Assembly: GCA_019351995.1 (NCBI GenBank)
Contig: JABBOD010000013.1
Coordinates: 1-64,000 of the forward strand
DNA length: 64,000 bases
Direction: 5' to 3'
Source of the DNA: Acidobacteriota bacterium
GTDB taxonomy: Bacteria; Actinomycetota; Actinomycetes; Actinomycetales; Microbacteriaceae
The notes under the pieces are model-generated. The model made no database searches. It was not told where the DNA came from and saw nothing but the letters and a program-made list of their open reading frames with translations. Shown here piece after piece: positions 1-7,848 of this stretch (position 1 is its first letter; each line of letters begins with the position of its first letter). The position numbers and the translations under genes were made by a program.

Positions 1-210
1 CCCGCACCACCGCCACGCCCAGCAGCAGCGCCAAGCTCACTCCGCCCGCGGCCCAACCTCACCCAAGAACATCGGTGGATTCAGGCTAAGCGCCTGTTTC
101 GGTCGGCGAGGGTTCGGGCGCCCTCGTCACGTCACTCAGCGCCGGCCTCAAGATGCTGGTGCCAGGGGCACCGTGACACTGACAACTCCTCAGCGACCCG
201 GCTCAGCTGC
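1..210. other. window edge, no supported gene
   Basis: No gene is supported here. On the minus strand a GTG at about position 40 opens a short hydrophobic frame (reading VSLALLLGVAVVR) that runs off the left edge. It could be the start of a membrane protein but is too short to judge. Confidence 0.3.
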
Positions 211-936
211 TCAGGACGTCTTGAACGGTCGGGCCTCAGGCGCTGGCAACGGTTCCGGATCGGGGTAGATCACCGACCTGCCCGGAAACCACTTCTCGTC
301 CTCCGCCATCGAGAGTTCTCGGAGCTTTTCTTCGATGCCGAGTCCGGTGTAGCGAATGAAGGAGCCGAACCCACCCCCTGAGTCGTTGATCTTGGACAAG
401 GTAAATCGCCCAGCGAGTTCCTCGGCCGTGGCCAGGTCCCATCGCTCGCCCAGAGTTATTCCCCTCCATCGCTGCGCCGTCTTGAATAGAGCGGCGGCGA
501 TTTGGGAAGCGCGGGCTTGCTCCACCCAGCAGCGCTCAAACTCCTGGATGTTCCAGGTCACGGACGGGGGGGCAGCGTGCGACCCTGCCTTGGACAGGGC
601 GAACGTTGTCTCGTTCACGTTGTCGGTTCTGCTCCAGTGTCCGTGTATCAACTCATTCCGGAGTTCGTGCGCGTCCTCGATCATCTTGACCGCCCGAAGG
701 CAAGCCCGTACTTCCTCCTCCGGTTGGTCCGCCACTTTCAGCATCGCCCGGATGTCACGGAGCTTGCTGCCGGTCATCTTCGGCACGACCGCCCAACCGA
801 GGCCCTCACTCGCGCCAGCGAGGGCCTCGTATGCCGCGTGTAGTTGGGCCTCAGTTGCCGTGTCGCCACGGGAGACTCGTCCGATCCAGAAGGACGCCTG
901 GTCCATATCCGCGAGTTCGGACCAATCAGCGACCAT
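211..936 (-). CDS. hypothetical protein with HEPN-like RNxxxH motif
   Basis: A 241-residue protein, predicted soluble and mostly helical. I place the start at the ATG at 936 (MVADWSELAD); upstream sequence in frame is Arg/Ser-rich and does not look coding. Near residue 95 it reads RNELIHGHW, matching the R-N-x3-H motif of HEPN-superfamily RNases found in abortive-infection and toxin-antitoxin proteins; helices before and after the motif fit a HEPN bundle. Family membership is inferred from the motif alone. It lies at the edge of a stretch that looks like an integrated island, next to a divergently transcribed membrane protein gene. It could equally be an inactive HEPN-like scaffold. Confidence 0.6.
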   Translation of the reverse strand: MVADWSELADMDQASFWIGRVSRGDTATEAQLHAAYEALAGASEGLGWAVVPKMTGSKLRDIRAMLKVADQPEEEVRACLRAVKMIEDAHELRNELIHGHWSRTDNVNETTFALSKAGSHAAPPSVTWNIQEFERCWVEQARASQIAAALFKTAQRWRGITLGERWDLATAEELAGRFTLSKINDSGGGFGSFIRYTGLGIEEKLRELSMAEDEKWFPGRSVIYPDPEPLPAPEARPFKTS

Positions 937-1125
937 GGCGAACAGGATAAGCGCACACCGGCGGCAGCGATCCGATTTAGCTGACGACGACGACTCCGCG
1001 TTCGAGGCAATGCCAATCACGGCCGCTCGCCCGTGCCGAAAATCCAGCGTCTCCGAAGCGGCCATCGCGATCCGATGAGGCCAGCGCCGCCGCCGATGAA
1101 CGCGACCCACCGATACCTTGATCGC

Positions 1126-1683
1126 ATGGATCTGTCGAAGTGGCTCGGCTCGCTGGATTGGGGAAACGTTGCGGAGTGGGTGGCTGCAATCGCGACAGTC
1201 GGCGCACTCTTTTGGGCATTCTTAGTGTTCAGAGCGGATCGCATCAGAGCTTCACGCGCCGAGGCGGACCGGTTCAGTTCATTCATATCGAGTACGACCC
1301 GCGAAGGCCAAAAAACGACGGCCAAGTTTGAGTTCTTCAACGCCGGGGATACCCCGATTCCATTGGCCTACCTAATCGTTCGACAACTGGATGGTGGGTA
1401 TCGCATCCCATTGAAGATCAGGAAGAGCTACGTGCTATTGCCGGGTGCTGGACTCGGTTTTCGACTCGACTTGGCTCAACATGTGCATGAAACGTTCTCA
1501 TATGTCTACTTCCGCGACTCTCACAACCGCGATTGGCTCCGCGACATCGTCACTGGTAGATACGTTTCAACTCGTCGCGAGATGAGTGGCCCGTGGCTTC
1601 GGTACAAGGGGAGTGCGATCGCCAGGGTCAAGCAATATCGCCAGAACAGAAACAGCTCACCACCTAAGTTCCGGCAGCTTTAG
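1126..1683 (+). CDS. single-pass membrane protein of unknown function
   Basis: A 185-residue protein starting at the ATG at 1126 (MDLSKWLGSL). A TACCTT hexamer sits 6 nt upstream, consistent with a leaderless transcript. Residues about 14-35 form one transmembrane helix (WVAAIATVGALFWAFLVF), followed by a basic stretch and a beta-rich cytoplasmic region ending in a basic tail. This layout, N-terminal helix plus small soluble domain, is common among island-encoded accessory proteins, but I do not recognise the family. The neighbour upstream is the divergent HEPN-like gene; downstream is repeat-rich non-coding DNA. Confidence 0.6.
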   Translation: MDLSKWLGSLDWGNVAEWVAAIATVGALFWAFLVFRADRIRASRAEADRFSSFISSTTREGQKTTAKFEFFNAGDTPIPLAYLIVRQLDGGYRIPLKIRKSYVLLPGAGLGFRLDLAQHVHETFSYVYFRDSHNRDWLRDIVTGRYVSTRREMSGPWLRYKGSAIARVKQYRQNRNSSPPKFRQL

Positions 1684-1855
1684 TGACGCTACATTGACCC
1701 CATGCGAACTTGAATCCCCTGGCGTATCTGGAGACTGGCTCCTAGGTCTGACACCACCCGCGAGAACTCACCGGGGCGCGATCACCAAAAGCTGTTAGCG
1801 ACTTCCGTCGGGAGCCTGTAACCACCTCCGCGACCCGCGCATTTTTTAAGCGGAG

Positions 1856-2335
1856 GACTACAACCTCCGCCGTAGGCAGTACGAAATTCTCTCTCCTGAT
1901 ACAACCACTGCGACAAAAAGCAACGGGGCGTGGGGGCGACCCTCTTGGAGACGCCCCCGGACGCCCTCACGACGTGAGGCGTTCGAGTGCTGCGCCACGG
2001 TCGGGTGACCGGTGTCACCACTGTCACCGACACCGGTACACACAGAGAGGCCGGAACGGCTTCCCTGCCACGACTTACACCCCAGGCCCAACCGTTGAAT
2101 CGTGGACTCTCGTGGGCGGTCGTGAGCGGTCGTACACGGCCGTGAGCGGAGTTTGTCGTGGCGACCGCCGGGAGCTCTTCGCCGACGCCTGGGATCGCTA
2201 TCCCCACTGGCCGCCAAGGTTCCCCTTGATCGCGACGAGCCATGCAAATCCTTGCTGAGCACGACTCAGAATTCCCCGGACCTGAGTCCTTGTCACGGGC
2301 CTCGGTCGCTGGTTCGATCGCAGTGTCACCAACCA
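1856..2335. repeat. island-end repeat, copy 1, with degenerate tRNA-like 3' end
   Basis: The 727 bases from 1684 to 2410 hold no convincing gene. From about 1856 the sequence resembles the stretch 3376-3695 block by block: ACAACCTCC plus a TTCTCT tract, then GTGACCGGTGTCACC followed by CTGTCACC, then CAGAGAG, then a CGTGGACTC / CGTGAGCGGTC block. This copy ends at about 2300-2335 in a T-arm-like sequence (GGTTCGATC) and an acceptor-like TCACCAACCA, which may be a decayed tRNA 3' end. Short hairpins occur at 1932-1958 and 1962-1981. I read it as a remnant of an integration site. Confidence 0.5.
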
Positions 2336-2340
2336 TGAAA

Positions 2341-2358
2341 GCCCCGGAATTCCGGGGC
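2341..2358. terminator. perfect palindrome, probable bidirectional terminator
   Basis: GCCCCGGAATTCCGGGGC is an 18-base perfect palindrome, preceded by AAA and followed by TATTT. It follows the tRNA-like end of repeat copy 1 and faces the end of the minus-strand gene at 2411, so it could terminate transcription from both sides. Confidence 0.6.
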
Positions 2359-2410
2359 TATTTCGTTGCTCAATGGCGGGCGTGCCCACTTCGTGCCCGA
2401 ACTGAACGAT

Positions 2411-3133
2411 TCACGATGAACTTGAAACTTCCGGGGCTTCCTTCGTTGTGGCGCTATCGATGTAGTTCAAGAACGCCTTTCCCTCGTCGAGCAACCCAGA
2501 TACCAGGAACGAGTCCGTAAGGGATTGAGAGGGTCCCACGCCCGGGGCGAGGTCCATGACGAGGCCCGCTTCCTGCAACTCGCTCAGGGCCCAACGGATG
2601 TTGAGACGCCAGCTCTCGTCGAACGCCATCATCACGAGCAGGTCCTCGAAGTTGAGCGGGCCTGATCCGGGGGTGGTGATATCTCGTTCGCGCATCCACT
2701 CAATTGGGTCCTGGAAGAACCGCAGAATGCGTATGTGCAGTTGGTTGAACCTCAGTAGATAGCCGACGAACCGCTCCCTATCGGCAGGAAGATCCAGGGA
2801 CCAGTCGCCCGACTTGCCCAGCGCCACGGCCAGCGCATCGAGATAGACATCGTCGGCCGCTTCGCGCGCTGCCGGCAGAATTCGCCAAGTCGCCGCGACG
2901 AACCGATCAGTCTGGATCTCCTGGATCTTCGCGCCATGAGCCCGCAGCTCGGCAACGACAGCAGCCCAGAAGGCCTCGTCCTTGCGGCGGGCCGCCATGT
3001 CGAGCCCCGTTCCGATGATCTGCGCCATAGGCGTACCGATGAAGGGCACGAACCCGATCCCGCCAGTTAAGAGAGCCTGCAGAGCGACGTCTGAGGCCGC
3101 AGTGACGGGGACTGAGAGCTCGTCGTCGGGCAT
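2411..3133 (-). CDS. hypothetical protein in a repeat-flanked cassette
   Basis: About 240 residues from the ATG at 3133 (MPDDELSVPV). The same frame stays open to a GTG at 3361, and that longer form would add 76 Arg/Ser-rich residues; its first 20 (PPIKKPNLDKAEAD) look protein-like, so the true start is uncertain. Residues about 17-45 are Gly/Ala/hydrophobic (LLTGGIGFVPFIGTPMAQII), like a glycine-zipper or membrane-associating helix. The rest is helical and charged, and the C-terminus is Ser-rich. I do not recognise the family. It is the only gene between the two island-end repeats, so it behaves like a mobile cassette. No catalytic motif is visible. Confidence 0.5.
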   Translation of the reverse strand: MPDDELSVPVTAASDVALQALLTGGIGFVPFIGTPMAQIIGTGLDMAARRKDEAFWAAVVAELRAHGAKIQEIQTDRFVAATWRILPAAREAADDVYLDALAVALGKSGDWSLDLPADRERFVGYLLRFNQLHIRILRFFQDPIEWMRERDITTPGSGPLNFEDLLVMMAFDESWRLNIRWALSELQEAGLVMDLAPGVGPSQSLTDSFLVSGLLDEGKAFLNYIDSATTKEAPEVSSSS

Positions 3134-3375
3134 GCCCGAAGCGTAGTCCGCGGTCGCGGACACTTCTGCAGGATCGGGTCGTGGTGCGTGCTGTCCCAGC
3201 GGAGGCCTGCGATGATTCCGAGCCTCGCTGGAGCGTCTACCCGAACTGCGCGCTATTGACTTTCGCCTCCAGGTTGATCGTGGACGGCGCGTGGTCGTGA
3301 ACTTCTGGATCAGCCGATCAGCTTCAGCCTTGTCCAGGTTCGGCTTTTTGATCGGCGGCACGACAAGGTTCTGTT

Positions 3376-3695
3376 CACAACCTCCCCCATTGGCAGTTGA
3401 GATTTCTCTTTACCTCGATCGGTTGCTCCCTCAGTTCAGCTGCCGCATGGTCAGACGTGACCGGTGTCACCGCTGTCACCAACACCCGAACCTCAGAGAG
3501 AGGACTGACTGGAGGTCGTGGACTCGCGTGGACTCGTGAGCGGTCGCGAGCGGGTTCCAGCAGACACACTCGGAGAGTGTCGTGTTACCGTTTGCCCAGT
3601 GATTGCGGGAAATTCGCCGGAATCGCTGACCGATCGGAAAGGGGCTTGGGTAGCTTCCCAAGCTGATAGCGCGGGTTCGATTCCCGTCATCCGCT
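3376..3695. repeat. island-end repeat, copy 2
   Basis: Counterpart of 1856-2335. It carries the same ordered blocks (ACAACCTCC with a TTTCTCTTT tract, GTGACCGGTGTCACC then CTGTCACC, CAGAGAGAG, CGTGGACTCGCGTGG / CGTGAGCGGTC) and ends in a recognisable tRNA-Gly 3' half. The copies differ by many substitutions and indels, so they are old or come from different elements. No intact integrase is present within the window. Confidence 0.55.
3652..3695 (+). pseudogene. tRNA-Gly(CCC) 3' fragment, probable attachment site
   Basis: The sequence runs from the anticodon stem (AGCTTCCCAAGCT, anticodon CCC) through a variable loop, a perfect T-arm (CGGGTTCGATTCCCG) and the acceptor 3' strand CATCCGCT. The expected 5' half (acceptor strand, D-arm) is absent upstream. 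A 3' half from anticodon to acceptor is what a tyrosine-recombinase att site leaves when an element integrates into a tRNA gene. The intact tRNA-Gly would then lie left of this window. Confidence 0.7.
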
Positions 3696-3696
3696 C

Positions 3697-3782
3697 TGAG
3701 TTGTCAGTTCTCAAGTTAGAAGAGACTCGTCTCAACCTAGTTGCGACTCTTGCGCCTGTGAGTCGTCGCCGGAGCGCTTCAG
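3697..3782. repeat. ~85-bp direct repeat with TGAGAC-type half-sites, copy A
   Basis: Begins TGAGTTGTCAGTTCTCA and includes GAGACTCGTCTC and GTTGCGACTC, ending GCGCTTCAG. It matches 6522-6605 in order and spacing with scattered differences. It abuts the tRNA-Gly fragment. The two copies flank the ABC transporter genes. Confidence 0.65.
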
Positions 3783-4101
3783 ATGGCTGGGGCGAACCGG
3801 CGGACTACTGCTGAAAAGTCCCGTTCGACAACGGCCAGCGAGTCGGTGGAGAACCCAGCTTCAACCGCGGCTTCCGCCCAACGAACCTCACCTTGTCCAG
3901 ATCCCCGTCTACAAATCCAGCGGCACCGCCAGCGTCGCCACGCTCAGTACCGACCTTTCGCGGGCCTTGCGGACCCGAGCCCGACGACGCTTCGAGCAGC
4001 TATCGGATGCAGGGGGACTGATCGTCAGCCCATCCGGTCGTCGGTGGCCGTGTTGTTCGGGCGAGACTGCCTGCTTGGACTTTGCAAAGATGGTCACATG
4101 A
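3700..4101 (+). pseudogene. 5'-truncated open frame coupled to the ABC ATPase
   Basis: Frame 1 is free of stops for 134 codons from 3700 to the TGA at 4099-4101, but has no ATG or GTG near its 5' end. The later part reads like real protein (for example VQIPVYKSSGTASVATLSTD, then a basic helix RALRTRARRRFEQL). Its stop overlaps the next gene's ATG as ATGA, the usual arrangement of co-translated operon genes. I infer the C-terminal remnant of a gene whose beginning was lost at the repeat at 3697. Function unknown. Confidence 0.35.
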
Positions 4102-4727
4102 TCGAGGTGAACGGGGTTGGTGTCGTCTCGGGTGACGTGACGCTCCTTGCGCCTGTCTCGGTGACGGCGCAGCGGGGTGAGGCGCTGATCGTGTGCGGCC
4201 GGAACGGGACTGGCAAATCGACGCTGCTGCGCGTGCTGGCCGGAGTCCGGAAGCCGTCGACTGGGACCGCGCGGATCGGCGGTGAGGCTGTGGTCGAGCG
4301 CGACCGCGGGTTCCGGCGGCGGGTCGCCGCGATGATCGGCCTGCCGCCGATGGCTCCCGACCTCACCGTGCTCGATCACGTCACGCTCGTTGCGACGACG
4401 TGGTTGGACGATCCTGGCGCGGCGGCGCCACTCGCGCGCGGCGTACTCGCGGGGCTGGGGCTGGAGGCGCTGGACGAGCGGTTCCCGCACGAGCTGTCGT
4501 CGGGACAGACGCAGTTATTCGGCCTCGCCCTGGTGCTGGCGCGGCCTTTCGAGGTGCTGATCCTCGACGAGCCGGAACAGCGCTTGGACCCGGAGCACCT
4601 CAAGTCGGTGAGCCGAGTGCTGCGCGCTCGACGTGACGGCGGGGCCACGCTCGTGGTCGCCACGCACAGCCCGGTGCTTGAGGACGAACTCGCCGATCGG
4701 ACCCTCCGGCTGGACGCGGCGGCATGA
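4098..4727 (+). CDS. ABC transporter ATP-binding protein
   Basis: A 209-residue stand-alone nucleotide-binding domain. Walker A is GRNGTGKST (residues about 33-41), the signature loop is ELSSGQTQ and Walker B is VLILDEPE, followed by the switch His in VVATHSP. The signature loop (SSGQ instead of SGGQ) is slightly divergent. The start is the ATG at 4098, supported by the family's usual N-terminal beta-strand (MIEVNGVGVV). The ATG overlaps an upstream remnant frame, and the stop overlaps the permease start (ATGA), so the ATPase and permease form one unit. The likely role is to power a membrane exporter; the substrate is unknown. Confidence 0.85.
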   Translation: MIEVNGVGVVSGDVTLLAPVSVTAQRGEALIVCGRNGTGKSTLLRVLAGVRKPSTGTARIGGEAVVERDRGFRRRVAAMIGLPPMAPDLTVLDHVTLVATTWLDDPGAAAPLARGVLAGLGLEALDERFPHELSSGQTQLFGLALVLARPFEVLILDEPEQRLDPEHLKSVSRVLRARRDGGATLVVATHSPVLEDELADRTLRLDAAA

Positions 4728-6217
4728 GCGGCCGATCGCGGGGAGCGGTCGGGATCTGGCGCGCGCGCAACGCCCGAACGCCAAGGGATCGCGCCTACTT
4801 GGTGTACGCGGTCCTCATGGTAGGCCTCGTCGCCATCGTCCCGGTCGCGCGAGCGGTGTGGTTGAGCGCGACCAGCGAGGCCGGGGTCGCGGTGTTCGCG
4901 TCACCCGCCGCGCCGGGGGTGGCGGCGCTGGTCGTCGCGGCGCTGTGGGCCGGTGCTCTGCTGCTGGGCCGTGACCGCGGGCCGGCGGTGCTTCCCCCGT
5001 TCCTGACCCACGCTCTGGCCACGAGCGACCTGCCGCGATCTGACCCTTTCCTGGCCCCGGTGCTGCGAGCCGGTGCGCTCGTGATCGCCGTGACGACGAT
5101 CGCCTCGGTGCTGGTCGGCGGCAGCTTGTTGAGCCACGGGCTCACGGACTCGCTCGGCGTCGCGCTCTTCATTGCGGTCGGCGCGCTCGTCGGAGTCATC
5201 GCGACCGTCGCCTGGCTCGCCGGCCAAGCCTTCCCGCGCACCGCCATCCCTGTCGCGCTGGGCGTACTCGCGCTCGGAGCGGTTACAGCCGCCGTCCCTC
5301 TCATGCAGCCGTTCACGCCCTGGGGCTGGGTCGGGCTCAGCTATCCCGGTAACGGCTCGCCCCACGTCCTCGCCGTACTGACGGCCCTGACCGCGGCGCT
5401 CACCACCGCCGTGCCCACGCTGCTGAACCGGCTCGACCTCGCCGGGCTATCGGCGCAGGCCGCCCGATGGGAGTCGGCCACCACTCACGCGGCGGGCATG
5501 GACTTCGGCGCGGCAGCCACGGTCTACCAGGGCCGACCGCACATCGGTCGCCGCATCCGCGCGATCCGACCAGCGGGCCAGCTGCCGCTGACGTTCCTGA
5601 TCCGCGACGCGATCGGCGCCACCCGCACACCGGGCCGGCTCATCGTCGGCGTGCTTGCGATCACCTCGGCCGGTGTGCTCATCGCGCTCGCGTTCGCCCC
5701 GGTGACTCCCGGCTGGCTGCTCGGGGCCGCCGCCGGACTCCTCGTATTCGCCGGCCTCGGCCCGCTTACCGACGGCATCCGACATGCGGCGAGCGTCACA
5801 TCCGACTTCCCCCTCTACGGGATCAGCGACGAACGCCTGCTCGCCAACCATGCACTGTTCCCGCTGGTCACCGTCGCTGTCGTACTGCTCGTAGCGGTCA
5901 TCCTGTGCTCGATCATCGCGGGCATCGGAGTCGCCGAACCGATCGTCAGCTCGCTCACCATCGGGCTGCTGGCACTCATCGCCCGCGTCAGCAACGCCCT
6001 GAAAGGCTCCCTACCGACCGCCCTTCTCACCCCGATCCCGACCCCGATGGGCGACCTCAGCGCAGCCGCGCGAATCACATGGGCATTGGATGCGGTCCTG
6101 CTCGCGGCGCTGGCCGGCACAGTGGGCACGCTCGCGTTCGAGTCGCCTATCCTGCTCATCGGCGTGACCGCCGCCCTCATTGGGGTCGGCATCAACCGCT
6201 GGCGCGACCGGGGATAG
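4724..6217 (+). CDS. ABC transporter permease, large multi-pass membrane protein
   Basis: 497 residues with about 12 hydrophobic segments in two groups (residues about 25-250 and 300-495) separated by a hydrophilic region around residues 235-290. It lacks an ATPase domain and pairs with the ATPase that overlaps its start. The architecture resembles actinobacterial exporters for peptides, antibiotics or lantibiotic immunity, but no substrate-specific motif is visible. A PadR-type repressor follows 530 bp downstream, typical of drug- or peptide-responsive pumps. Both ABC genes lie between ~85-bp direct repeats, so the module may have moved as a unit. Confidence 0.8.
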   Translation: MSGRSRGAVGIWRARNARTPRDRAYLVYAVLMVGLVAIVPVARAVWLSATSEAGVAVFASPAAPGVAALVVAALWAGALLLGRDRGPAVLPPFLTHALATSDLPRSDPFLAPVLRAGALVIAVTTIASVLVGGSLLSHGLTDSLGVALFIAVGALVGVIATVAWLAGQAFPRTAIPVALGVLALGAVTAAVPLMQPFTPWGWVGLSYPGNGSPHVLAVLTALTAALTTAVPTLLNRLDLAGLSAQAARWESATTHAAGMDFGAAATVYQGRPHIGRRIRAIRPAGQLPLTFLIRDAIGATRTPGRLIVGVLAITSAGVLIALAFAPVTPGWLLGAAAGLLVFAGLGPLTDGIRHAASVTSDFPLYGISDERLLANHALFPLVTVAVVLLVAVILCSIIAGIGVAEPIVSSLTIGLLALIARVSNALKGSLPTALLTPIPTPMGDLSAAARITWALDAVLLAALAGTVGTLAFESPILLIGVTAALIGVGINRWRDRG

Positions 6218-6748
6218 CTCCGCAGGCCGCTTCGGGCACCGCGGACCGACCACCGCGACCCGCGCAGGTGTCGGATGGGACCGGGAACTCATCGCCGGGC
6301 GTCACTGCGATGCGCACGACTTTGGAGCGCCAGCGTTTGCCAAGCTCTTTGGCGAGCCGCTCGCCGGGTTTACGTCATTCGCCGACGCGGGCTTTTGGTC
6401 TTTCAAGGGGCCAAAAAGTCCCACATAGGTTGAGACATCAAGCTGACTTAGGCCGGTCAAGAAGCCGAACATTCCAAGTCTCAACCACGGATTCTTGTCT
6501 CAACTACGTCGAGAGGCGACATGAGTTGTCAGTTCTCACGCTAGGTGAGACTCGTCTCAGCCTCGTTGCGACTCGGCACCTGCGAGATGTCGTCGGTGCG
6601 CTTCAGCGGTTGAGGCTCTGGCTTCTCAGGCCAAGTGAGACGGCAGGTCACCTCGGTTGAGAAGCACGCACGGGTCTTTTGGATTCCAAAGGTCATCACC
6701 ATGATCGGGTGACTTGACAGACCTGCTAGTTAGACACACCATCTACTG
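6218..6748. other. 531-bp intergenic region rich in TGAGAC/GTCTCA hexamers
   Basis: No supported gene. From about 6400 the region contains a GGCCAAAAAGTCC block that recurs near 8180, then GGTTGAGAC (6429) facing GTCTCAACC (about 6477), TTGTCTCAAC (about 6495), the 85-bp repeat copy B, and GTGAGAC at about 6635. A TTGACA hexamer at 6714-6719 could be the -35 box of the PadR gene that starts at 6749, but no clear -10 is visible. Confidence 0.5.
6522..6605. repeat. ~85-bp direct repeat with TGAGAC-type half-sites, copy B
   Basis: Begins TGAGTTGTCAGTTCTCA like copy A at 3697 and continues with TGAGACTCGTCTCA, GTTGCGACTC and GCGCTTCAG in the same order and spacing. The inner TGAGACTCGTCTCA is an almost perfect inverted repeat, as expected of a dimeric protein's binding site. 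Confidence 0.65.
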
Positions 6749-7132
6749 ATGGATGTTGATGGAGGCTTTCCTATTGCCCCCGCTCACGAGTGGCCGAGCG
6801 ACTGGATGCGAGCGACACTGGGCATCCTTGCGCTGCGCGCACTGGAACCGGGGGCGTCCTATGGCTACGCGATCATCACCAAGCTGGAATCACAGGGCCT
6901 CGGAACGGTGAAAGGCGGCACTCTGTATCCGCTCCTCAGCCGCTACGAAGCAGCCGGACTCGTTGCCGCCGACTGGCGGCCCGGCGATGGCGGGCCTGGC
7001 CGCAAGTATTTCTCACTCACCGAACGCGGCCACGCCGAACTCGAACGTCTCCGCGTCGAATGGGAGCAGTTCACCACGCGCAGCAACGACTATCTGCGGA
7101 CGGAAACACCTCAAGGAAAGGAGACCCCGTGA
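6749..7132 (+). CDS. PadR-family transcriptional regulator
   Basis: 127 residues. The N-terminal winged helix-turn-helix matches PadR repressors: LGILALRAL, then GYAIITKLES, then the family hallmark GTLYPLLSRYEAAGLV and GPGRKYFSLTERG. The C-terminal dimerisation helix is short, as in the PadR-s2 subgroup. The stop TGA overlaps the GTG of the next gene, so the two are translationally coupled. This pairing of PadR with a small membrane protein is common in Gram-positive bacteria and usually responds to cell-envelope or drug stress. It probably controls its own operon and perhaps the ABC genes upstream. Confidence 0.85.
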   Translation: MDVDGGFPIAPAHEWPSDWMRATLGILALRALEPGASYGYAIITKLESQGLGTVKGGTLYPLLSRYEAAGLVAADWRPGDGGPGRKYFSLTERGHAELERLRVEWEQFTTRSNDYLRTETPQGKETP

Positions 7133-7848
7133 CCGTGGGAGCGGACGACAAATGGATCGATGCCCTCATCATCGAGCTGCGCCTGCGACACGTTCCCGGC
7201 CCCCACATCGGCGACACCATCGCCAGCGTTCGGGAGCTGCTCGCGGATTCCGGGCAAAGCGCCGAGAACGCCTTCGGCTCGGCACGCGAATACGCGACGT
7301 CCTTAGAGTTTTCGACTGCGAGCACCCGCGGCCAGGCGCTGTCGGGCATCTGGCGTCCAATCCTGGGGTTGATCGCCTTCCTGGCCTTCCTGCCCGCGAG
7401 CACCGCCTGGTTCCAGCACAGACCGATGCTGTTCTCCGCCGCGGAGTCAGCGTTCCTCGCCCTGCCCGTGCTCCTCGCGCTCACCCTGCCTCTCTACATC
7501 GGGGCAGCCATTCGTCATCGGTGGCTATTTGTTCCCCTCGTCCTCGTCAGCGGCGCAGCAGGGGCACTGTCAGGCAAGGTCGCGCCAACCTCTGCCGCCG
7601 ACGCCTGGCTCGTGACCTCCCCCCTCCCGTGGCTCGCCGGCACGGCGATCGTGATGCTCGCGCTTTCGATTCACGGGACGGTCCTGTCCGTCCGCAGCCG
7701 CGAAGTAGACGAAATCGTCGAACCACTGCCCGGCACCGGCGGACCAAGACCGCGGCGTGGGTGGCATCCAGCCCTCCTTGTCGTGAACTGGCTCTTCCCG
7801 ATCCTCGCCGCACTCGTCTTCGCGCTGAGCTTGACATCCATTCGATAG
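7129..7848 (+). CDS. membrane protein coupled to PadR regulator
   Basis: 239 residues from the GTG at 7129, behind a strong ribosome site (AAGGAAAGGAG at about 7113-7123). Residues 1-70 are soluble and helical and resemble the HAAS-type domain found fused to or encoded beside PadR regulators (WIDALIIELRLRHVPG). About six transmembrane helices follow. It may act as a membrane partner that signals to the PadR protein. The assignment of the N-terminal domain is from its pattern and context only. Confidence 0.65.
   Translation: MTVGADDKWIDALIIELRLRHVPGPHIGDTIASVRELLADSGQSAENAFGSAREYATSLEFSTASTRGQALSGIWRPILGLIAFLAFLPASTAWFQHRPMLFSAAESAFLALPVLLALTLPLYIGAAIRHRWLFVPLVLVSGAAGALSGKVAPTSAADAWLVTSPLPWLAGTAIVMLALSIHGTVLSVRSREVDEIVEPLPGTGGPRPRRGWHPALLVVNWLFPILAALVFALSLTSIR

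Noticed and set aside
1782-2336. Minus-strand open frame of 184 codons within repeat copy 1
   Set aside because: Composition is Arg/Pro-rich, and the frame overlaps the repeat blocks and tRNA-like end; the corresponding frame in copy 2 is not conserved as a full protein.
3518-3814. 98-codon plus frame spanning the tRNA-Gly fragment and repeat copy A
   Set aside because: It crosses a tRNA remnant and a repeat, so it is most likely chance. The peptide ELSVL.L.ETRL recurs at the other repeat copy only because the DNA is repeated.
5467-6660. Long plus-strand frame antiparallel in reading to the ABC permease
   Set aside because: Arg/His/Pro-rich shadow of the real permease in another frame; it also runs through the repeat region.
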